A DNA stretch of 64,000 bases from DASVFB01 sp963815965 (GCA_963815965.1 CAWFIT010000013.1:5265-69264), one strand, 5' to 3'; counted from the stretch's first letter, positions 41,387 to 50,818 are shown. The notes: generated from the sequence alone by a model not told the origin. Translations and numbers: made by a program.

Positions 41387-41482
41387 CCCCCGACCTCGTC
41401 CCTGCGTCGCGTCACGGGGCGCGACTCTGCGGAGCCTGACGAGCTTTTGCGACGCTCCCGCTTCGTGTTGAACGCTCCGACG

Positions 41483-41505
41483 GCAGCGCGGCGTGGCCGC
41501 GCTGC
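41483..41505. repeat. Perfect 10-bp hairpin
   Basis: GCAGCGCGGC (41483-41492) and GCCGCGCTGC (41496-41505) form a perfect stem with loop GTG, in the 229-bp gap between the small gene and trxA. Confidence 0.5.
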
Positions 41506-41559
41506 TCACATCGGAAAGCGGAGCAGCCACCTCTCAATCGCATACGGGGCACGGGCGCC

Positions 41560-41613
41560 GCAGGCGCGCCTGCCCGGTTTGCTTCGAGCGAAGTGCGGAG
41601 CACTCCGCTCGAA
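41560..41613. repeat. Double-hairpin repeat, copy A; probable trxA terminator
   Basis: The palindrome GCAGGCGCGCCTGC (41560-41573) is followed by a second stem (41583-41595 with 41599-41613: TTCGAGCG-A-AGTGC, loop GGA, with one A/C mismatch). A similar two-hairpin block lies at 46084-46141. The second stem begins 2 nt after the trxA stop, so it probably terminates trxA. Confidence 0.5.
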
Positions 41614-41615
41614 AG

Positions 41616-41954
41616 CTATGCGGCGGTTTCGGCCTCTGCGAGCCCGAGCAGCCGCTCGAGGTCGCCCTTCGGTCGCGCGCCGATCGCGGCGGCGGCCGGC
41701 TCGCCGTCCTTGAAGAGGATCATCGTCGGGATCGACATGATCCCGTAGCGCCCTGCGAGTTCCTGGTTCTCGTCGATGTTGACCTTCACGAGCTTCAGCT
41801 CGCCTTCCCGCTCGTCGGCGATCTTCTGGAGCACCGGCGAGACGGCGTGGCACGGGCCGCACCATTCGGCCCAGAAGTCGACGAGAACGGGGGTTTCCTT
41901 CGAGCCCTCGATCACTTCGCCTTCGAACGTGGTTTCCGTAACGTCGCTTGCCAT
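41616..41954 (-). CDS. trxA: Thioredoxin
   Basis: This 112-residue thioredoxin has the redox motif WAEWCGPCHAVSPVLQ near residue 30. The cis-Pro is in IMSIPTMILFKDG, and KVNIDENQELAGRYGI is conserved. ATG 41954 is chosen because AAAGGA lies 10 nt upstream; an upstream TTG at 41963 is less likely. It is divergent from ileS. It may reduce the peroxiredoxin at 34.6 kb, but a Sec enzyme without a resolving Cys could use other thiols. Confidence 0.95.
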   Translation of the reverse strand: MASDVTETTFEGEVIEGSKETPVLVDFWAEWCGPCHAVSPVLQKIADEREGELKLVKVNIDENQELAGRYGIMSIPTMILFKDGEPAAAAIGARPKGDLERLLGLAEAETAA

Positions 41955-42024
41955 TCGGTTCAAGTTCCTTTCTTCGGGTTCTTGTCGTTGAAACGCCGTG
42001 TCCTGGGCTGGTGTTCCCGCTCTC

Positions 42025-42030
42025 TAGAAT
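42025..42030 (+). promoter_or_regulatory. Leaderless -10 box (TAGAAT) of ileS
   Basis: TAGAAT lies 7 nt before the ATG at 42038. There is no Shine-Dalgarno in the 7-nt spacer and no T-box-like structure in the 83-bp gap. Confidence 0.55.
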
Positions 42031-42037
42031 CGAAAGC

Positions 42038-45000
42038 ATGCCGAAGATCTTCGCGCCGCTTCCGGCTGTCCCGGATCATCCCACTCTCGAGAAGGAGATT
42101 CTCGACCTCTGGGAGCGCGAGGGGACGTTTGCGAACGTCGTCGAGCGCAACCGCGGCGGCCCGACGTTCAGCTTCATGGACGGCCCGATCACGGCCAACG
42201 GGCCGGCCGGGGTGCAGCACCTCGGCAGGGTGCTGAAGGACGCGTTCCAGCGTTACAAGGCGATGCGCGGCTATGACCAGCGCTACCAGAACGGCTTCGA
42301 CTGCCAGGGCCTATGGGTGGAGGTGGAGGTCGAGAAGGCGCTGGGACTGAACTCCAAGCGCGACATCGAGGAGTACGGGCTCGCCGAGTTCGCCGAGCGC
42401 TGCAAGGAGCGAGTTGCGCACTTCTCGGAGATGCAGACCGAGCAGTCGAAGCGGCTCGGCCAGTGGATGGACTGGGACAACGACTACTACACGTTCTCCG
42501 ACACGAACATCGAGTACATCTGGGGCTTCCTCAAGGAGGTGCAGCGCAGGGGCTGGCTGTACAAGGGTCATCGCGCGACGCAGTGGTGCCCGCGCTGCGG
42601 CACGTCGCTCTCGCAACACGAGCAGGCCGGCGAGGAGAACTACGTCGAACTCGAGCATCCCTCGCTCTTTGTCCGTTTTCCACTCGTGGATCGTGAGGGC
42701 CAGTCGCTCGTCGTCTGGACGACGACGCCCTGGACGCTGCCGGCGAACGTCGCCGCGGCCGTCAAGCCCGACGCTGAGTACGGGCGCCGCGAGAACGGCG
42801 ACTGGGTTGCGTTCGACGTCTTTCCCGACGACACGTTCGTGGAGCACGTTCGCGGCCGCGAACTCGTGGGGCTGCATTACCGCGGCCCATTCGACGACCT
42901 GCCGGCGCAACAGGGCGTCGTCCACCGCGTCATCCCGTGGGACGAGGTCGCGCTCGACGAAGGCACCGGCATCGTTCACATCGCGCCGGGTGCCGGCGCT
43001 GAAGACTTCGAGCTGTCGCGTGTCCACGACCTGCCCGTCCTCACGCCGATCGACGAGTCGGGGCGGATGCTTCCCGGGTACGGACAACTACAGGGGCTCA
43101 CGACGACGGACGTCGAGAAACCCGTTATCGAGCACCTGCGCGAGTACGGCCTGCTGGTCGTGCAGGGAACGATCGTCCACCGTTACCCGATCTGCTGGCG
43201 CTGCAAGACGCCGCTCGTCTTCCGTGTCGTCGACGACTGGTTCATCTCTGCCGACGAGGTCCGGCAGCCGATGCTCGACGCGAACGCGACAGTCGAGTGG
43301 ACGCCGCCGCAGTACGGCAAGCGGATGGACGACTGGCTGCGCAACATGGGCGACTGGAACATCTCGCGCAAGCGCTACTTCGGCTTGCCGCTGCCCTTCT
43401 ATCCGTGTGGGTGCGGGCAGCTCAACGTGATCGGTTCGCGCGCCGAGCTCGAGGAGCGCGCGACCGTGGGGATCGAGGGACTCGAGGAGCTGCACCGTCC
43501 GTGGATCGACGACGTCACGATCCGCTGCGAGTCCTGCGGCCGCGAAGACGTGCGACGCATCGTCGAGGTCGGCGATGCGTGGCTCGACGCGGGCATCGTC
43601 CACTTCTCGACGCTTGGCTGGAACAACCCGACGTGGATCGAGCACGGCAACGCGACCGGCGCCGCTGCCGGGCTGACAGGCGCCGACCTACCCGACCATG
43701 CTTACTGGGAAAAGTGGTTCCCGGCCGACTGGGTCTCGGAGATGCGCGAGCAGATCCGGCTGTGGTTCTACTCGCAGTGCTTCATGGCGGTGACGCTCGT
43801 CGGGCGGCAGCCGTACCGCAGCGTGCTCACGTACGAGAAGGTGTACGACGAGAACGGCCGCCCGATGCACAAGTCGTGGGGCAATGCGATCGAGCTGAAC
43901 GAGGCGCTCGAGCGCATGGGAGCCGACGTTGCGCGCTGGTTGTTCTGCGAACAGCAGCCGAGCCAGCCGCTGCGCTTCGGGTACCACATGGCGGACGACG
44001 TCAAGCGCAGGCTCCTTACCTTTTGGAACTCGGTCTCGTTCTTCATCACGTACGCGAACGTCGACGGCTTCGACTCGGCCGCGCCCGCAGGCGAACTCAA
44101 GCCGCTCGACCGCTGGCTCGCGTCGCGCACGGCCGCGTTCGTGCGTGACGCGACCGATGCGTACGAGCGTTACTGGACGCCGCGCGTCGTCGAGGAGTTC
44201 GAGCGCTTCGTCGACGATCTGTCGAACTGGTACATCCGGCGCTCGCGGCGCCGCTTCTGGGAAGGCGACGCGACCGCGCTGCGCTCGTTGTGGGACGCGC
44301 TCACCGCCGCGCTGCAAGTGATCGCGCCGGTGATGCCGTTCCTCGCGGAGCACCTGTGGCGGAACCTCGTCGGCGAGGACGAGTCGGTGTTCCTTGCCGG
44401 CTGGCCGGAGGCGAGCGAGCCCGACGAGACGCTGCTGGCCGAGGTGGCTGAGGTGCGGCGCGTCGTCGAGCTCGGGCGGCAGGCGCGCGCTGCTTCGGGG
44501 ATGAAGCTGCGGCAGCCGTTGCGCAGGCTCGTCGTAGCGGGTGGCACGCGCGCTGTCGGGCACGCGGACGAGATCGCGGAGGAGCTCCGGGTGAAGAACG
44601 TCGAGTTCGGCGACGTCGACGCGAGCGAGCTGCGAGTCAAGCCGAACCTGCCCGTGCTGGGGCCGAAGATCGGGCCGGGGCTGCGTGACGTCCGCGCAGC
44701 TCTGCAGGAGGGCCGTTACGAGACCCTCGATGGCGGGCGCTTCCGCGTGGACGGCCACGTTCTCGAGCCGGACGAGGTGCTCGTCGAGCACGTCGGCAAA
44801 GAGGGATGGGCGGTCGCGGCGGACGACGGTCTGACGGTGGCGCTCGACATCGGGCTCGACGACGAGCTGCTGCGCGAGGGGCGCGTGCTCGACCTGATCC
44901 ACGAGCTGAACGCAATGCGGCGCGAGGCCGGCCTCGCGCTGACGGATCGGGTCCGCCTCTGGATCCCGAGCGAGGACCTGCTCGCGTACGAGGACCGGAT

Positions 45001-45061
45001 CAAGCAGGACACGCTCGCCGTCAGCGTCGAGCTTGGCGAGCTCCGTCTCGAGAAGGCGTAG
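42038..45061 (+). CDS. ileS: Isoleucine-tRNA ligase
   Basis: This 1007-residue class Ia synthetase has the adenylate-site motif MDGPITANGPAGVQHLGRVL, in which the usual HIGH is HLGR, as in a divergent IleS clade. The WTTTPWTLPANVAAAV editing segment follows, then zinc-type pairs (WCPRCGTSLS, YPICWRCKTPL, IRCESCGREDV) and KMSKS as GRPMHKSWGNAI. DWNISRKRYFGLPLPF and WYIRRSRRRFWEG confirm Ile over Val specificity. The ATG at 42038 follows a leaderless -10 box. Its TAG abuts the stop of the convergent ispH. Confidence 0.95.
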   Translation: MPKIFAPLPAVPDHPTLEKEILDLWEREGTFANVVERNRGGPTFSFMDGPITANGPAGVQHLGRVLKDAFQRYKAMRGYDQRYQNGFDCQGLWVEVEVEKALGLNSKRDIEEYGLAEFAERCKERVAHFSEMQTEQSKRLGQWMDWDNDYYTFSDTNIEYIWGFLKEVQRRGWLYKGHRATQWCPRCGTSLSQHEQAGEENYVELEHPSLFVRFPLVDREGQSLVVWTTTPWTLPANVAAAVKPDAEYGRRENGDWVAFDVFPDDTFVEHVRGRELVGLHYRGPFDDLPAQQGVVHRVIPWDEVALDEGTGIVHIAPGAGAEDFELSRVHDLPVLTPIDESGRMLPGYGQLQGLTTTDVEKPVIEHLREYGLLVVQGTIVHRYPICWRCKTPLVFRVVDDWFISADEVRQPMLDANATVEWTPPQYGKRMDDWLRNMGDWNISRKRYFGLPLPFYPCGCGQLNVIGSRAELEERATVGIEGLEELHRPWIDDVTIRCESCGREDVRRIVEVGDAWLDAGIVHFSTLGWNNPTWIEHGNATGAAAGLTGADLPDHAYWEKWFPADWVSEMREQIRLWFYSQCFMAVTLVGRQPYRSVLTYEKVYDENGRPMHKSWGNAIELNEALERMGADVARWLFCEQQPSQPLRFGYHMADDVKRRLLTFWNSVSFFITYANVDGFDSAAPAGELKPLDRWLASRTAAFVRDATDAYERYWTPRVVEEFERFVDDLSNWYIRRSRRRFWEGDATALRSLWDALTAALQVIAPVMPFLAEHLWRNLVGEDESVFLAGWPEASEPDETLLAEVAEVRRVVELGRQARAASGMKLRQPLRRLVVAGGTRAVGHADEIAEELRVKNVEFGDVDASELRVKPNLPVLGPKIGPGLRDVRAALQEGRYETLDGGRFRVDGHVLEPDEVLVEHVGKEGWAVAADDGLTVALDIGLDDELLREGRVLDLIHELNAMRREAGLALTDRVRLWIPSEDLLAYEDRIKQDTLAVSVELGELRLEKA

Positions 45062-46021
45062 CTAAGTCGTCTGGTTCGCTGCGAGTGCCAGCTCGCGGCG
45101 CAGCTCGACAGGGAGCTTGAAGGTGACGTCCTCGTCGACCATCCGGTACGCCGAGATGTCCTCGACGCCCCGAGCGCGGAACCAGTCGGTCACCCGCTCG
45201 ACGAGCCGCTCCGGCGCGCTGGCCCCGCTCGTGACACCGACTGTTTCGGCGTCTTCGAACCACCGAGGGTCGATGTCCGACTCGTCGTCGATGAGGTATG
45301 CACTCACGCCCGCCGCATGGGCGACCTCGACCAGTCGGTTCGAGTTGGACGAGTTCTTCGAGCCGATCACGAGGAGCGCTTCGATGTGCTCGATCATCTC
45401 CTTCACGGCCCACTGGCGGTTGGAGGTTGCGTAACAGATGTCTTCCTTCTTCGGACCGCGAATGTCCGGAAAGCGACGGCGAAGCGCGCCGATGATCTCC
45501 GTCGTCTCGTCGACCGAGAGCGTCGTCTGCGTGATGTACGCGAGCTTCTGATCGGGAGAGCGCTCGAGCCGCTCGACGTCCTCCACCGACTCGACGAGGA
45601 CGATCGAGTCCGGCGCCTCGCCCATCGTGCCCACGACCTCCTCGTGGCCGGCGTGTCCGACGAGCACGACGGTGTAGCCCTCGGCCGCGTAGCGCCGTGC
45701 CTGCACGTGCACCTTCGTCACGAGCGGGCAGGTCGCGTCGATCGTGTTCAGCTTCCGCTCGGCGGACCGTTCGTGGACGGACGGCGCCACGCCGTGCGCG
45801 GAAAAGACGATCGTCGCCCCAGGCGGCACCTCGGTCTCCGTCTCGACGAAAACCGCGCCGCGAGCCTCGAGATCGCGGACGACGTGAGCGTTGTGGACAA
45901 TCTGGTGCCGAACGTAGACGGGCGCCCCATAATGCTCGAGCGCCAGCTCGACCGTCTCGACGGCGCGCTCCACGCCGGCACAAAACCCTCGAGGAGACGC
46001 AAGTAAAACCCGCTTAACCAT
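45062..46021 (-). CDS. ispH: 4-hydroxy-3-methylbut-2-enyl diphosphate reductase
   Basis: This last enzyme of the MEP isoprenoid pathway (319 residues) has a [4Fe-4S] cluster. The three cluster Cys are in PRGFCAGVERAVE, IDATCPLVTKVH and EDICYATSNRQWAV. The substrate-binding SKNSSNSNRL and SGASAPERLVE segments are intact. ATG 46021 is preferred because TACCAT stands 7 nt upstream and conserved residues begin right after it. An in-frame ATG 9 nt upstream would overlap that box. Confidence 0.95.
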   Translation of the reverse strand: MVKRVLLASPRGFCAGVERAVETVELALEHYGAPVYVRHQIVHNAHVVRDLEARGAVFVETETEVPPGATIVFSAHGVAPSVHERSAERKLNTIDATCPLVTKVHVQARRYAAEGYTVVLVGHAGHEEVVGTMGEAPDSIVLVESVEDVERLERSPDQKLAYITQTTLSVDETTEIIGALRRRFPDIRGPKKEDICYATSNRQWAVKEMIEHIEALLVIGSKNSSNSNRLVEVAHAAGVSAYLIDDESDIDPRWFEDAETVGVTSGASAPERLVERVTDWFRARGVEDISAYRMVDEDVTFKLPVELRRELALAANQTT

Positions 46022-46083
46022 CGGGAGCATGGTAGGCGCAAGCCTTTCCGCGTGCTAAACGATCCGCGAAGGCGCGGCTAAAC

Positions 46084-46201
46084 GCGCGCCGAAGGCGCGC
46101 CTGACGGTCTCCCTGGCTTGAAGTGCAAAGCACTTCAAGCCGAAGGGGCTGCATATATGGAAGAGGCCCGCGGCTCGGGGGGGTCGTCGCCACGGGCCTC
46201 T
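46084..46201. other. Structured intergenic region, copy B of the double-hairpin repeat
   Basis: The 390-bp gap between divergent ispH and the sensor kinase contains three inverted repeats. GCGCGCC-GAA-GGCGCGC lies at 46084-46100, and a perfect 12-bp stem with loop AAA at 46115-46141. A 9-bp stem at 46162-46170 with 46193-46201 has a loop holding seven consecutive G. The first two resemble copy A near trxA. No ORF of note is present. Confidence 0.5.
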
Positions 46202-46411
46202 CCCAAGTTGCTCACCGCGGGCTAGGCCAGGTACGCGCGCCGCGGTTCGCATCGCCCAGTGACGAGAACGCTAACGACTGGTAGCCGGGTTGTGAATAGG
46301 CCGGTTGGCCCATCTTTTGAAGCCAGAATCCTTGTAACGAAGGGACGTGCGGGGGCCGCCCCGGCTCTCGACGGACACAAGTCCCATGCCTATCATCACC
46401 GGCGTCAGACC

Positions 46412-49400
46412 ATGTCCCTCGAGACAAAAACCCTGCTCTTCAACGCGGTGCCGCTCTTCGTGATCGCCGTTGCCTACGCGGCGGTCTCCGTGGTGATGGT
46501 GCCCATGCTCTGGCGCTCGCGGGACCGAGTCACGACCGGAGATGTAACGGTTATCACGATCTTTCCGGCGATCGCCGTGATCGCAGCCATCTACGGAGTG
46601 GTCGTGGTCGATCAGCAGACGCCGGTCGCGGGCCACCTCTGGCTGTCGTTCGCGGCGATGCTGGTCGGCCTCGCGCCCGCGGTCCTCTTCTTCGGCCGCC
46701 TGCTGCGTGCCGACCTCGTGAGCGGCGGCGCGCGAGTCCGCGAGGCCGAGGCGCGAACGTCGGCACTCGACCGCGAGCTGAGCGCGGTGACCGAACTCGG
46801 TCGGGAGCTCGTCCACGCGAAGACGGCCGATCAGGTCGGCCGCACGCTGATCGACGAAGCAGCCAAGCTGCTCGGGGTCGAGTTCGGCTCGCTCGTCCTG
46901 ATCAATGATGAGCTCACCGAGGCGAATGGAGTCGTCGCGCGCGTCGAAGGCGTGGATGAGACCTGGGACGACGTTCGCATCGACCTGCGCAACGAGCCCT
47001 CCGGGACGGCGAGTGCCGTGTTCGACGCCGCGCCGCTGGCCGTCTTCGACGCCGACGCATCGCCGATCGTCAGTCGGCGACTCGTCGAGCGTTCACGCGT
47101 GAAGAGCATCGCGTTCGTGCCTCTCCTGGCCGAAGGCCGGGTGCTCGCAGTGTTGGCCGTCGCGAGCGTGACCGACCGCCGGGCGTTCACGCCGGCGGAG
47201 CTCACGCTGCTCCAGTCGCTGGGCAACGAGGCCGCGCTCGCACTCGATCGCCTCCGGTCGTCGTCGGCGCTCGCAGATGCTCTTGCGCGCGAGCGCCTGA
47301 TCGCGCGCATCGGGGGACGGTTCCGAGCGCACCTCGATCTCGACTCCGTCCTGCGCGTTGCAGTCGAAGAAACGGCGCAGGCGCTCGAGGCACAGCGCGG
47401 ATTTGTCCGGCTGGGCAAGCCGGGAGAGACGATGCCGGTCGCCGCCGAGTGGGTGACACCCGAGCTCGAGCCGCTCGGCAAGCATGCGCCGCGGCTGCCC
47501 GTCTCGAACCTCGCGGTTCGTGAGCGGCGGACTGTCGTCGTCGACGACATCGAGACGGAGCCAGCGATCGACGATCCCTCGCTGGGCGGCATCGACGCCC
47601 TTCGTGCGATCGGCAGCCGCTCCGTGCTCGCCACGCCCGTCGTCGCCTTCGACGAGGTGATCGGCGTCTTCGCCTTGCACCGCGTGACGGCGAGGCATTG
47701 GTCCGCGGCCGACGTGGGCGTGGCCGAGGGCGTCGCTCGCGAAGCCGGCATCGCGTTGCACGTTGCGCGACTGCTCGGCGAGAACGAGGAGCAGCTCCGC
47801 CTGCAGAAGAGCCTCTTCCGCGCGGCTCAGAACGTCACGTCGGAGCTCGAGCTCGACACGGTTCTTCGGCGACTCGTGGACGAGCTCGCTGCGCTGCTCG
47901 GCCTCGACGCGGCAGACCTCTACCTGTACGACCCGCGCCGGCGCACGCTTCGCTGCGCCGCAGTTCACGGGCTGCCGGAGGAGCTCGTCGGCTTCGAGTT
48001 CACCGCCGACCAGGGCGTCGCGGCAGAGGCGATCCGCCGCGGCGAGCCGATCATCTCGGCGGAGTACGACGTCCTTCCCGATCCGGTGCCGCACGAGGCG
48101 TACCACGGGTTCACCGACGCGATCGTCGCGCCGGTCATCTGGTCGAATCAGACGCGTGGTGTGCTCGGCGTCGGCGCTCGCGGCGAGCGCAAGTTCGGCG
48201 ATCGCGACGCGGACGTGATCGGCGCTTTTGCGTCCCTTGCGGCGCTCGCCTTGCGCAACGCAGAGACCTACGAGGAGCGGACACGACAGGCGCGCGTGCA
48301 GCGCGGCTTCTCTCGCATCGCCACGGTGCTCGGTCAGCCACTGTCGCTGACGGCGACGCTGGATGCTGCGGCGCAGGCTGCCGGCGAGGCGCTGGGCGGC
48401 GACTTCACCGCGGTGCTGATGCCCCGGCGGGGCGGCGAGCTCGAGCTCGCGGGCGGCTTCGAGTTGCCTGCGGCGCTCGCGGCGGGTCTTCGCGAGGGGC
48501 TTCCGGTGTCCGCGCAGGTCCTCTCGCTCTGCGCGCAAGGACGTCGCATGATCGCCGCGCCTTCAGTCTCGAAGGACGATCGGTTCGGCGACGACTGGAA
48601 GACGCTCGCGCGCGAGGCGGGGTACGAAGCGCTACTCGCGGTGCCCTTGGAGACGACGCGCAGCGAGGGCTGCGGCATCGTCCTCGTCTGCTTCGCCGAG
48701 GAACATCGCTTCACCGACGACGATCTCGAGCTCGCCCAGCAGCTCGCGCACGCAGTGCGCGGAGCGCTCGAGCGGAGCGACCTGTACGAGTCGGAGCGCA
48801 GCGCCCGCGCGCTCGCGCAGCAGCTCGCGCGCATGGGCAGCCTGGTCGCGACGGAGCTCGATCCGGACACCGTCCTCGAGGAAGTCGTCCAGCACGCGAC
48901 CTCGATGCTCGGGACAGACGCGTGCGCGATCCGCGTTCTCGTCGACGACGAGCTTGTCCTCACCGCGGCGAGCGGCGAGGGCGTCCAGGACCTGATCGGG
49001 ACCCGCTCGCCGACGGCCGGACGTCTCGCCGGCGACATCTTCCAGTCGCGGAGCTCGACCGTCGTGACCGACACGACCGTCGATGCGCGGTACGCGGAGG
49101 CCGATCCCCTGCTCGCCGCCGGATTCGAGTCGTACCTCGGAGTCCCCCTCGTGGGGCCGGAGGGCACCGTGCACGGCGTGGTTTCGCTCTATGCGAGCCG
49201 CCCGCGCACCTGGCGGCCCGAGGAGATCGAGGCGCTCGAGGCGCTCGCCGCGAACACGTCGGCAGCCCTCTCGAATGCGGAGCTGTTCACCTCGGTTGCT
49301 CTCGACCGCGAGCGGAGCTACGCAATCCTGGCGAACATCGCCGACGGCATCGTGGCTGTTGACCGCGACTCTTCCGTCGTCCTCTGGAACGCCGCGGCCG

Positions 49401-50326
49401 AGCAGATCACAGGTGTCCCAGCGGCAGACGCGCTCGGGCGGACGGTCGAGGACGTGCTCCAGCGCAGCCTCACCGCGGCCGAAGGCAGGCTCGTCGCGAT
49501 CCAGCGCGGAACCGAGGACGTGTGGCTCTCCGTGACGGAGGCCGTCATGCGCGATCCCGTCGGCACCGTCGCAGGACGCATCTTCGCGTTCCGCGACATC
49601 TCGGCCGATCGGCTCGTCGAGGAGATGAAGAGCGAGTTCGTCGCGACCGTGTCGCAGGAGCTTCGCGGGCCGCTCACCTCGATCTACGGCTTCGCGGAGA
49701 CGCTGTTGCGCGAGGACGTGCTCTTCGGCGAGGAGGAGCGACGAACGTTCCTGCGGTACATAGCGTCCGAGTCGGAGCGTCTCACGTCGATCGTCGACTC
49801 ATTGCTCAATGTCGCGCGTCTGGACACCGGCGATCTTCAGGTCGAGCTCGCGCCGACTGACGTGCGCTCCGTCGTCTCGGAGGTCGTGGGGATCGTCGAC
49901 ACGCCGACGGCGAACGGACACCGGTTCGTGCTCGATCTCCCCGAGACACCACTCGCCGCGCAGGCCGATCGCGACAAGCTGCGCCAGATCTTGTCGGCGC
50001 TGATCGACAACGCCGTGAAGTTCTCGCCGTACGGCGGGACGGTGACCGTTGCTGCGCGCCGCCGAAACGATTCCGTCGAGGTGACGGTCGAAGACGAAGG
50101 TGTCGGCATCGCACAATCCGAGCAGGAACGTATCTTTAGGAAGTTCTATCGTGGTGGTGACGCATCGTCGGGGACCGGGCTCGGGCTCTTCATCGCGCAG
50201 GGTCTCGTAATGGCAATGGGAGGGCACATCAGCGTGGAGTCCGAAGAAGGCAAGGGATCGCAATTCACGTTCGACCTTCCGCTCGCGTCTGAGACGGCGA
50301 TTCACGAGGAACAGCCACGGGTATAG
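46412..50326 (+). CDS. Multi-GAF PAS sensor kinase with Gln in place of the phosphoacceptor His
   Basis: This 1304-residue protein has three N-terminal TM spans (about 8-95: LLFNAVPLFVIAVAYAAVSV onward). Roughly five tandem GAF domains follow (about 125-930: GVEFGSLVLINDELTE, LEAQRGFVRLGKPGE, GLDAADLYLYDPRRR, LGGDFTAVLMPRRGG, LGTDACAIRVLVDDE), then a PAS domain (about 950-1060, VDRDSSVVLWNAAAEQITG). The HisKA region reads FVATVSQELRGPLTSIYGF, where Gln1082 (CAG at 49655) stands in place of His. The HATPase domain is intact: IDNAVKFSPYG, EDEGVGIAQ and GTGLGLFIAQGL. The ATG at 46412 starts just before the first TM. The receiver gene follows after 32 nt. It is a possible pseudokinase or phosphatase-type sensor. 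Confidence 0.9.
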   Translation: MSLETKTLLFNAVPLFVIAVAYAAVSVVMVPMLWRSRDRVTTGDVTVITIFPAIAVIAAIYGVVVVDQQTPVAGHLWLSFAAMLVGLAPAVLFFGRLLRADLVSGGARVREAEARTSALDRELSAVTELGRELVHAKTADQVGRTLIDEAAKLLGVEFGSLVLINDELTEANGVVARVEGVDETWDDVRIDLRNEPSGTASAVFDAAPLAVFDADASPIVSRRLVERSRVKSIAFVPLLAEGRVLAVLAVASVTDRRAFTPAELTLLQSLGNEAALALDRLRSSSALADALARERLIARIGGRFRAHLDLDSVLRVAVEETAQALEAQRGFVRLGKPGETMPVAAEWVTPELEPLGKHAPRLPVSNLAVRERRTVVVDDIETEPAIDDPSLGGIDALRAIGSRSVLATPVVAFDEVIGVFALHRVTARHWSAADVGVAEGVAREAGIALHVARLLGENEEQLRLQKSLFRAAQNVTSELELDTVLRRLVDELAALLGLDAADLYLYDPRRRTLRCAAVHGLPEELVGFEFTADQGVAAEAIRRGEPIISAEYDVLPDPVPHEAYHGFTDAIVAPVIWSNQTRGVLGVGARGERKFGDRDADVIGAFASLAALALRNAETYEERTRQARVQRGFSRIATVLGQPLSLTATLDAAAQAAGEALGGDFTAVLMPRRGGELELAGGFELPAALAAGLREGLPVSAQVLSLCAQGRRMIAAPSVSKDDRFGDDWKTLAREAGYEALLAVPLETTRSEGCGIVLVCFAEEHRFTDDDLELAQQLAHAVRGALERSDLYESERSARALAQQLARMGSLVATELDPDTVLEEVVQHATSMLGTDACAIRVLVDDELVLTAASGEGVQDLIGTRSPTAGRLAGDIFQSRSSTVVTDTTVDARYAEADPLLAAGFESYLGVPLVGPEGTVHGVVSLYASRPRTWRPEEIEALEALAANTSAALSNAELFTSVALDRERSYAILANIADGIVAVDRDSSVVLWNAAAEQITGVPAADALGRTVEDVLQRSLTAAEGRLVAIQRGTEDVWLSVTEAVMRDPVGTVAGRIFAFRDISADRLVEEMKSEFVATVSQELRGPLTSIYGFAETLLREDVLFGEEERRTFLRYIASESERLTSIVDSLLNVARLDTGDLQVELAPTDVRSVVSEVVGIVDTPTANGHRFVLDLPETPLAAQADRDKLRQILSALIDNAVKFSPYGGTVTVAARRRNDSVEVTVEDEGVGIAQSEQERIFRKFYRGGDASSGTGLGLFIAQGLVMAMGGHISVESEEGKGSQFTFDLPLASETAIHEEQPRV

Positions 50327-50358
50327 CGCCCGAATCCGTGGAGAGGGGAGACGGCACC

Positions 50359-50796
50359 GTGACGCGCGTGCTCGTGATCGACGACGAAGCGCCGATCCGC
50401 TTGCTCTGCCGCGTCAACCTCGAGGCCGAGGGGATGGAGGTGCTCGAGGCGAACGACGGGCCGAGTGGGCTCGAGGAAGCCCGGCGCGAGAAGCCCGACG
50501 TGATCCTTCTCGACGTGATGATGCCGGCGCTCGACGGCTGGCGTGTCGCCGAGCAGCTGCTCGACGACCGCTCGACGGAGGACATTCCGATCATCTTCCT
50601 CACAGCGCGCGCCGAGTTCCGCGACCGCGCCCGCGGCCTCGACATCGGCGGCGTCGACTATGTGACGAAGCCGTTCAATCCGCTCGAGCTCGCTTCGCTC
50701 GTGCGCGCGCTGCTCGCTCGCATCGAGCGCGGCGAGCGCGACGAGCTGCGCCGCGAGAAGCTCGGCGAGCTGCGCGCATTGATGGAGTCCGAGTAA
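50359..50796 (+). CDS. Response regulator with receiver domain
   Basis: This 145-residue receiver protein starts TRVLVIDDEAPIRLLCRVNL. The acceptor Asp is in VILLDVMMPALDG, Thr in IFLTARAEF and Lys in YVTKPFNPLEL. A C-terminal helix rich in Arg/Glu (IERGERDELRREKLGELRAL) is not a known DNA-binding domain. GTG 50359 is preceded by GAGAGGGGAG. It is co-transcribed with the Gln-substituted kinase, so its phosphate may come from elsewhere. Confidence 0.9.
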   Translation: MTRVLVIDDEAPIRLLCRVNLEAEGMEVLEANDGPSGLEEARREKPDVILLDVMMPALDGWRVAEQLLDDRSTEDIPIIFLTARAEFRDRARGLDIGGVDYVTKPFNPLELASLVRALLARIERGERDELRREKLGELRALMESE

Positions 50797-50818
50797 CCGC
50801 GGCGTACACTGAGCCGCA

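Noticed and set aside
41162..41530. 122-residue minus-strand ORF between the cNMP-binding gene and trxA
   Set aside because: It runs antisense to the better-supported 48-residue frame and across hairpins, with no motif.
42170..42235. IleS inactive because HIGH is replaced by HLGR
   Set aside because: The whole PITANGPAGVQHLGR region matches a divergent but functional IleS group, and the KMSKS-type motif and zinc segments are intact.
46259..46411. Upstream 51-codon extension of the sensor kinase
   Set aside because: The extension is Arg/Gly-rich without conserved character; the ATG at 46412 directly precedes the first TM helix.
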